Part shown: piece by piece, positions 56,901 to 64,000 of the stretch
How positions within the stretch are numbered: position 1 is the stretch's first letter
Layout of the letters: every line of letters begins with the position of its first letter
Assembly: GCF_010389155.1 (NCBI RefSeq)
Contig: NC_057763.1
Span: 36,872,645-36,936,644 of the forward strand
DNA: 64,000 bases
DNA from: Erigeron canadensis
Taxonomy: Eukaryota > Streptophyta > Magnoliopsida > Asterales > Asteraceae
Reading direction: 5' to 3'
Translations under genes and position numbers: made by a program
Notes under the pieces: model-generated
Databases searched by the model: none
Told to the model about the DNA's origin: nothing
What the model saw: the letters and a program-made list of their open reading frames with translations, nothing else

Positions 56901-59900
56901 TATTTTATAATTATTTACTTAGTGCGCTTTTTTTTTTCCCGGGCGTGCGCTTTTTTTGCGCCTCTCGCCTTCGCCCTATTTGAGGTCTTTGCGCTTTGAC
57001 ATCGCCTTCGCTTTTGACAACTATGATTTATTGACACGGGTACCATCCATGCTAAGCTGACCCAAACCAAACGGGTTACCAAAAGACCCATCCAGTTTAG
57101 ACACATATAATCAAGACCAAGCCATTAGGAAGACTATGCCATTATCACCTTATAATTCTTATACATTTTTAGTTTCAGTTTTATGCACGTTGTAGTTGAT
57201 TTATTCTAGCACTACTTTAGGGACATGCGGTCCATTATAGAGTATTCAACCCAAGTTTTATTTGATCTATAAGTTTAGGCAACCACTAGTAGTTTCATTT
57301 GCTATTTATTATTGAAGTTGTAATGTTGCTTTGAATAGATACAGAGAAAATTGCACCAAGTACTTTGTTAATAGTTTAGTTAGGACTTAGGAGACTAAAT
57401 TCTCAAACAGATTGCTATCATACATTATTCTATAAAGAAGAAGCATACCAAGAGTGTACAAAGGCAACAGTTTAAGTGCCTCTGGAAGAATAAGTTGTCC
57501 TGATGATGACACGGTTGCACAAAATTTGCGATAAGCATGAAGAATATTGATGCAAAGGTTTGTCACCTGCTCCCTTACTTGTAATAACGGGTTTGTAAGG
57601 ATTTCATTAGCCGCTGTACCAAACATAATTAACAATCAATATGTTAGAAAGTCCTGCTAACTTGGTATAGATTAGATTAAGAAAAACATGTACTCAATCA
57701 AGTAAAGGATAAGAATGAATTACATTGCTTTAGAAAACATGAAAATTGTGTATCCAAGTCAGCTGAGCGGAAGAGATTGCTTAGCATGGTTGTGCAGGGC
57801 AAGGACAAGGTAGAGACACGAATTCTTCTTTGCCCATACATAGTAGTATAAAGAAGTGCACACTGACCAACATAAACATACAAGATTATTATAGAAAAAT
57901 AATTTAGCCCATATTATCTTTGGTATGTTATTAAATATACCTGAAAAGAACATTCCGAGCCATCTTGCAACTTATCATCGTGTTTAAGAGTCACCATGAT
58001 GGATTTGTCACAATCAATCTGAAAAATTAGGACTTGATTAGAAATATAAGATCATACCATAAGTAAAATTCACGTAGAGGGGAGGCACAAACCGCAGGCA
58101 GGTCCACATCTGTTGGAATGCGCTTACAGAAATTTCCAGAGTATTCTTGAACTTGAAGACCCTGCAGAGTTAAAGAGGGAAAATAATAAAATTATATATA
58201 AAAAAATTAACTCTCAGTGCCAATTATTGAAGGAAATGAGAGCTCACCTGGCTGCATCTAACACGCATCACAGCTTCGAATCCTTGTGGCCTTGTAACAT
58301 TCCATCGAAGATCATTGTAGAGTTTTGCAGGATCGGAAAGAGCGGAAAAGGGGTGATAATAATACACCTGGTAGAATGGACGAATAGAAATCAACATGCG
58401 AACCACATAAGCTAAATGTATGAAGTTTCGCAAAGCAAAAAAAAAAAGTACTCGTATTAAACATGAATTCTGATGCCATTTAACAAGTCACTGATGACTA
58501 CCTGCCCTCCAGTCGTCCTTGGGATGATAGAGATGGAAGCAATATCTACATAACTTTGAGTAGTAATAAATACATCAACTGAGACCTGAAATGTTGATAA
58601 TTATATATGTAAAAACATGAAAGAATTGGTCACAGGACTTCCAGTGCACGAAACTTGAGAACTAAAAGTTACTTTCAAATAAGTAATGCAAATTAAGGAA
58701 GCTTCACCTGGTACTCTGCAAGATCAATAGCCATTTGCTTCATATTCTTGTCTGCTGGTTGGAGTAATTTATGAGGTTCCTGAAATTTGAAAATATCTTT
58801 TATATTTTAAATTCAATAGAGTATATCTAATAAAAAGATGCAGCAGGCTACATATATAACATAAAAAACGAAACCAGGCAGGCATTTGTCTTAAGATATT
58901 TATACCTTTTCTCCTGCAGATATATTAGTTCTTCCTTCGGCTTCTCGAGCAGAAAGAGCCGCAATACCAACAGAAGGTAAGACTGGAATATAAGACAGTT
59001 CCAGAAAATTAAGAATTATCAACTTACAATTGTCTTTTAATATGATCTTCTAGTTCTATAAAATAGAAATACTATTTTTATCATCGAAACAGAAGTTCAA
59101 GTATGTCTAAGCGTGTGCAATTCACACGTGGAATGAACATCAAATATGATGTCTTTATTGAAACTTATGTAAATCAAATGTCTATTATGATCAGTACGAT
59201 TTGGGTACTACCTTTTTGAATATAGATATAAGAATCAGTCATTCATGAACTTACCTGACTGAAATACCAAAAGTTTTCCTCCGGTGCTCTTCATTGCCAA
59301 AAAAGCAGCCTGATGATACAGAAGTGAAGGTCATGTGATATATGCCAACAGAAATCTAGGGCTTCTTATAAAAATGATAGTATAAACAAAACAGAAAACC
59401 TGGTACCTTAATCCCAGCACCAAATGCTGAATCAGCTGTTTTATTATTCTGAAACATAGTTGGGATGCTTTCCAGCAGTAGATCTAGATGCTGACGACAC
59501 TGTAGTCTCAACCATAACAATATTAATATTTTAGTATTACTTCCAAACATCATGAAAACATAAATACTGTTACACTTAACAGATCACCTTTAAATCAAGT
59601 GCTATAAAGCATCAAAAATATGTGAAGACTTTATATAACTGACCTCGGAAAGCTGAACAATAACATCGGTTTGCAGAGGAGTGTAAACATCATGTACATC
59701 AGGAACTATGAGCATCAATGGCTGCAACACACAAATCAAGAAAATCAATACACTTGGCAAAAACATTCTATTTATTTCTTCTGTAGCTATTAATCTTGGT
59801 TATTCAAAGCACTGAACCTGCTGCAATGCACGTTTCAGATTGTAAAAATGGATGGTTGAGTCAAATGTTGCTATTCCCACCATCGTACGAGGGCCCTCCT

Positions 59901-62900
59901 GCACCAATCAGATTATCATATTGTATCAAACTAGTTGGTTCCGGACCCCACACTGCGGGGCTACAATTTTTGTGTTGATATGGTTTTGTTATGATAGTGC
60001 ATTTGCGTTAAACTTACAAGCGCTTAATTAAAGATCGTTGGATTTGTTCGAAAGTTTGTCATATCAAATATATATTTATTTAAGGTACGACGTAGCGGAA
60101 TAAAAACTCGCCATGTCGCATGTTACTATTCATTTCATCTTCTTGAGATGTGGCAAAATCCGAGCGATGGAACAGGATGCGACGTGGCCGAATAAAAACT
60201 CGTCTTTGTCGCATGTTACTATTCATTTCATCTTCTATTAATATAGAAGATAATAATATGAATTACAGAAAAGATTACACTCGGATAATATACAGACTTA
60301 CAATTCACATTTAAAACATCAAGGTTTACGATTGATGGAAACTTACTGGAAGATCCGTAATAACACGACTGATGGCACTGCAAGCTCCAGCGGTAGCACC
60401 AGTTTGTATGGCATTCATTGATACATCAATGAGGAAGAAAAACACAGCCGGCATCGGATCACGCACCTGGGAAGATACAAGAAACAGGGTACCAATTAAA
60501 TGGTATTACACCATCCAAATAAATAATCTTTTGAATACTTTATTTTAGCAATGAAGAGTGTTTTGTGATAAGCAGGGACCAATAGTAAACAGAATACAAC
60601 AAACCATGAATTCTCTTGTAGCAATAAATTCAACAGTGCCTCTACATAGCTCAGGCCTCTCATCAGCATCTCGTCGTCTGCCATCTGGACCTAAATTGCA
60701 CTGATAATCACGGGGAGTTTCATCAGTGAAACCTGCAAAAGAGAAGCATTGAACAGAGTGAAAACATTCTCTCCCAAATAACTCCTAATGTTGTAGTGAA
60801 AACCTGCATACTCTCATATAATTCGTATAAATATTTAATAGCTGATAATTCTCACCACAAAAGTTACAGATGAAACGTTTTCCTTGGTCAACAAACTTCA
60901 TGAATGGATTGATGTACCCTTTGCACCGAGAACAGCGAACAGGGCCACTTTCACCAAAATCCACTATCTGCCAAAATTAACATTTAGAGCTTACAAATAA
61001 GTATTATATGATAACACATATTATAAGAAAAAGATGTCCATGCATTACTTGAATGGGGTCCTCGGATGGATGAGGGAGGGCCAACGGCTGAACCAACAAG
61101 GCCAGCTGCATACCAGAAGTGGTCAAAAGATCGGAAGTGCAAGCAATCTGAGAAAAAAGAAAACAGCATAAACTCACATTAAATTAACCACCAACACTTG
61201 TACAGCAAGTAGATAAGAGAAAAAGTATATGTATAACCTGATTGATAGTACATCTCATGTACCGTGGGCTGCAGTTTCCAGTATCCCTAACGATGAATTC
61301 ACTGGTAGCAGGCTTCAAAATCAAAATAGAACGTCATCATAAAATATATATACACATCGTTGGAATATCAAGTACGCAAAAGTCAAGAAAAATTGGAGTA
61401 CCGGTGGAGGATTGGCCTGGGACCCCTGGCGAGTTTCATGTAGAAGCACAGAGGGACTGGGAATAGGGCGCGGAATTTGGTTAGGATCGATCTTTGATGG
61501 TCCTGTGACTGCTGATCCACCAGCACCCATGGCCGGTGATATTGTAGCCATTGATTGTTGATTAGAAAGTGCAGGTTGCATGCCATACATTCTTGATGGT
61601 TGACCAGAACCAGGGATTGGTGCAGGCGGTACATTCTAGTAAATATTAAATAAGCTCAGAACTCAATCTCATAATGGAAGTATAGAAAACTCAAAAGAAG
61701 ATATTAAAAAAAACTGGTATCTCACGGAAAAGTAAATCTTTTTCAAAACATGGACATATGTCAGTTCATGAAACCCCTTTCAATTCAACTGCACTTCTCG
61801 CGCAGCTGCATCAAATCTTGGAATAATGTGGATTGTTTACTAGTTATGTAATCAGCATTCTTCAATACGTAATATTAAATATTGCATGTTTTATTTAGTT
61901 TATTATATTCTATGTGTGGCTCCACTAATCCAGCTTTGCATTCTGTCACCCTAAGACTTCAATTACTCAAGGCCACTCTGCTATGACTAACACGCAATTG
62001 TTAACTAAGCCTTTAAAACACATAAATTGGTGGTCTTTTCTCAACTTGTTTCGTTCCAGTGAGTTCCACAACTTGCAAGTAATATTTCCGATCTTTTCAT
62101 CTTTTCTATATAACTCGATCAACTTCTAATTATTTTTTAGGATATAGCAAAGAATTATTAATTGCCAGAAAAGCATCAAAAGTATATACAAATGTTCACT
62201 TAGACATCCAATTGTCCGTTATGTTTAAAGATTCAACAAGTGTCCTGACTAGGAAAGCAAGGCACTTTTAACTGCATTTTTGCGAGAATTAATCAAATAT
62301 AAAACGAACGTTTCACCTATCAGAAATCCTCAAATAGAAGACGTTATGCACTATATAGTGAGCTAGAATGGGAAATAAGCATATTGTTCAACGGTGTCAA
62401 AAACTCTCTTAATACATTCCTATGGTTGAACAGGATGCAGTATGGAAAACAAAGAGCTGACAACACCATAAAACGCCCCCCAAAAAAAGCAGAAATAATA
62501 GCTTAACAGTCTAACATAACACCAGATATAAATCATCTTTTCTTTAGACGTTTCATGCATAAACAATTACTGGCTAGTATCATTTATTTTATACAATGAT
62601 AGACATGATAGTATTTTCATTGTTGTAATAAAAAGAAACTTACTTGTCGAGGTTGCATTTGCCATGGTTGAGCCCCAAAGGGAGAAGCTTGTTGTTGAGC
62701 CATGCCTTGACCCGGAGCTGAAAATGTTGGTGGTCCTCTCGGGGGTGCTGAAAAGGGAGGAGCAAGTGGAGGTGGCCCTATTGGTTGATTATCAGGCGAA
62801 CCTCCAGAAAAAGGTGTTGATTGGCCTGAATAAGAACCACCTGGTGACGACATTGATGGTGGAGAAGGTGGAGGTCCAGTAGCTGGTCTTGGTCTAACAC

Positions 62901-63429
62901 CAGCTGGAGCATACTGAGGACCGCCTTGCATACCACCTGGTCCAAACGACGGAGGGCCATTATTCATCGGACCACCACCACCACCTACATTGGCTGGTGG
63001 CATTGCCGGACCTCCAAAAGGACCAGGACGAGGACCAGAAGTCACAGGCCTTGCAGCAAATGGAGGAGGAGGGTTCCCGCCAGGTGGACCACTGACACCA
63101 CCAGGACCTCGGTTAGGAGCCATGAAAGGGGGCAATGCACCTTGTGGAGGTCCAGTAGGAGGTGGCACTGCACCTCTAGGAACCACACCTGGAGGTGGAG
63201 GTCCAGGACGACTAGGCCCGGAAAATGGAGATGAAAATGGAGCTGAGGTTGGAAATGTTTGTTGACCAAACGGAGGAACAGGACCTCTACCGATACTTGG
63301 CGGCTGATTAGGCCGATTTATATTCAAATTTTGCATATTATCCGAAATCGAATTAGGGTTATAATTAGGATTAGGATTATTATAATTAGGGGGTGGATTG
63401 CCTGGTCTAGGTCCACCTGGAGTTGCCAT
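53955..63429 (-). CDS. SEC24: SEC24-type COPII coat cargo-adaptor subunit
   Basis: 24 coding exons, from the start: 62,644-63,429; 61,402-61,635; 61,238-61,312; 61,049-61,147; 60,856-60,967; 60,605-60,732; 60,347-60,466; 59,818-59,898; 59,644-59,721; 59,407-59,499; 59,255-59,309; 58,906-58,982; 58,708-58,779; 58,502-58,585; 58,248-58,367; 58,093-58,161; 57,941-58,018; 57,724-57,862; 57,449-57,613; 55,325-55,470; 55,073-55,252; 54,726-54,814; 54,522-54,553; 53,955-54,061. They sum to 3219 nt (1072 residues). Residues 1-365 are Pro/Gly-rich and disordered. The zinc finger has Cys410, 413, 432 and 435. The trunk (vWA-like) starts near 479 (RDPMPAVFFFLIDVSMNAI). A beta-sandwich and helical region follows (QVREQVTNLCINILHAYRKF), then a gelsolin-like C-terminus ending LSYVEFLVHVHRQIQSKMT. 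SEC24 selects cargo at ER exit sites with SEC23. The length fits plant SEC24C/D-type proteins. An upstream in-frame ATG (63,442-63,444) would add five residues; MATPGG is preferred. The QS junction at 57,613/57,724 is the least certain splice. Confidence 0.93.
56003..56474 (+). mobile_element. TRIM (miniature LTR) retrotransposon
   Basis: Two related LTRs, 56,003-56,139 and 56,327-56,474, share (C/T)GTTA, GATTGG/TTGTTTAGTGG-type blocks, TTTATAAGT, GTGTCCCCTC, CACCTAGCT, GTGGCTTAA and a terminal ATCA. The first LTR is followed two bases later by TGGTATCAGAGC (56,142-56,153), the initiator-Met tRNA primer-binding site. The 187-bp interior has two direct copies of a TGG...GGACCC...GGGTGCCAACC unit and no gag or pol. 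A 472-bp element with 137/148-bp LTRs is the definition of a TRIM. No 5-bp TSD remains. Confidence 0.8.
56483..57025. mobile_element. hAT MITE with exact 8-bp TSD
   Basis: ATTTATTG occurs at 56,475-56,482 and 57,026-57,033. The ends are CAGTGTTGTCAAAGGCGA and, reverse-complemented, CATAGTTGTCAAAAGCGA. Subterminal zones are rich in GCGCC/GGCGC. The left TSD begins at the base after the TRIM's last nucleotide, so it inserted beside, or at the edge of, the TRIM. Confidence 0.85.
59931..60250 (-). mobile_element. Helitron in a SEC24 intron
   Basis: On the minus strand it starts TCTTCTATATTAATAGAAGA after A and ends with the hairpin CCCCGCAGTGTGGGG, GTCCGGAACCAACTAG and T. It contains two diverged tandem copies of an ~85-bp unit (GAATAAAAACTCG...GTCGCATGTTACTATTCATT). 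It lies between the exons ending at 59,898 and starting at 60,347, leaving splice sites intact. Confidence 0.65.
61636..62643 (-). other. First coding-region SEC24 intron
   Basis: 1008 bp between exon 1 and exon 2, with donor CAA|GTAAGT and acceptor TTTACTAG|AATG. It is AT-rich; I see no insertion or RNA gene within it. Confidence 0.7.
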
Positions 63430-63472
63430 TAACAAGATCTTCAAGCTTCACAATTTTCTTAACAAATTCACA

Positions 63473-63648
63473 CTGCAGGTAATAAAGATTCAATTTTTAC
63501 CCATCAACAATCAAAAGTATGCAAGACCATGATCCTAAAACTACCATTCAAATCAAAATCAATAATCTTTATGTAAGATCACATGTAAAATCAATAAGAT
63601 CTGAAATTATTACTATTAGATTAATAGATCAAATTTTGATGAGTATAC
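63473..63648 (-). other. Probable 5' UTR intron of SEC24
   Basis: The minus strand reads AATTTACAG|GTATACTC at the upstream side and TTATTACCTGCAG|TGTG at the downstream side, 43 bp before the ATG. Both fit splice consensus; a leader intron near the start codon is common in plant genes. Confidence 0.5.
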
Positions 63649-63813
63649 CTGTAAATTACTGATCGGATGAGTAATTGATTGATCGAGAGAATTTAGGTCA
63701 AGAAAAAGGTGGGTGTAAGAAATTACCTAACCGAAGATCAAGGGAACAAGAAGAGAGGTGAAAATGGGCAATAAGGAGCTTTGAAAACAATTTACAACTA
63801 CCCACATAAACAA

Positions 63814-63824
63814 AATATATAAAA
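63814..63824 (-). promoter_or_regulatory. TATA-like box of SEC24
   Basis: TTTTATATATTTTG on the minus strand, about 165 bp upstream of the proposed leader-intron donor. Position and sequence are plausible for a core promoter. Confidence 0.4.
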
Positions 63825-63825
63825 T

Positions 63826-64000
63826 ACTACTCGTATTATATTATTATTATATTATTTGATTTACTGCAGTGATTGTAACTATATTATAACCATAGTAGCA
63901 CGTTAACCGCACAATATGATCGTGGCGGCGACGATGTGGTGGCAGGTGTGACAGTTAGTGGCAGATGAGGCGTCGATTGGTGTAAATAATTGATATAAAT
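63826..64000. other. Upstream region, possible Helitron fragment at edge
   Basis: AT-rich, then a GGCGGCGACGATGTGGTGG stretch leading to GTGTAAATAATTGATATAAA. This resembles the interior of the 42,975-43,216 Helitron on the same orientation; it is cut by the window end. Confidence 0.35.

Larger units (their letters stand above)
55471..57448 (-). other. SEC24 intron expanded by two insertions
   Basis: At 1978 bp this is by far the longest coding-region intron of the gene. It contains a TRIM retrotransposon and a hAT MITE back to back. Splice sites at both ends are intact and the exon phase is kept. Confidence 0.75.

Noticed and set aside
62664..63265. Antisense frames opposite SEC24 exon 1
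   Set aside because: Shadows of the Pro/Gly-rich N-terminus of SEC24; the minus-strand frame is in register with the rest of the gene.

Overview
This is nuclear DNA from a flowering plant. Genes are split by GT-AG introns, intergenic DNA is AT-rich, and most of the window is plant transposable-element debris. The TGTAACACCCC-type termini and the character of the repeats suggest Asteraceae, but that is an impression and not proven. No bacterial, organellar or viral gene set is present.

Layout. Positions 1-43,300 are repeat-rich with only three intact protein-coding loci. The first is a PIF/Harbinger element (4468-6482) carrying an intact Myb-like ORF1 but no transposase. The other two are single-exon paralogues of the DUF4408/DUF761 family (12,278-13,123 and 38,100-39,005, both minus). 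Between them lie several hAT, Mutator-like, Helitron, SINE and LTR remnants, many delimited here by terminal repeats and target-site duplications (TSDs). They also include a diverged gag-like retroelement ORF and its inverted partial copy near 20 kb.

Positions 43,300-64,000 are gene-dense. In order they hold: UTP7/BING4 (WDR46), a U3 snoRNP/small-subunit processome WD40 protein in 8 coding exons (43,432-47,716, plus); a ribosomal-L1-domain protein of the RSL1D1/Utp30 type (49,577-50,362, plus); a predicted plastid membrane protein with a bacterial-PH-like domain (51,016-51,642, plus); and a SEC24-type COPII cargo-adaptor gene with 24 coding exons (53,955-63,429, minus). The reconstructed SEC24 exons sum to 3219 nt (1072 codons plus stop), an exact multiple of three. 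UTP7 sums to 519 codons. Two of the four genes act in nucleolar ribosome biogenesis. SEC24 acts at ER exit sites, and the bPH-like protein probably acts in the chloroplast.

The best structural observations are nested insertions with readable order: a TRIM retrotransposon abutting a hAT MITE in one SEC24 intron; a hAT element inside the 3' hairpin of a Helitron; and a SINE inside one arm of a large inverted-repeat element whose other arm keeps the empty site. I found no convincing undescribed biological system. The nearest candidates are the ORF1-only Harbinger element, a cluster of 19-bp palindromes, and a phased AACCGG array in the L1-domain gene promoter.
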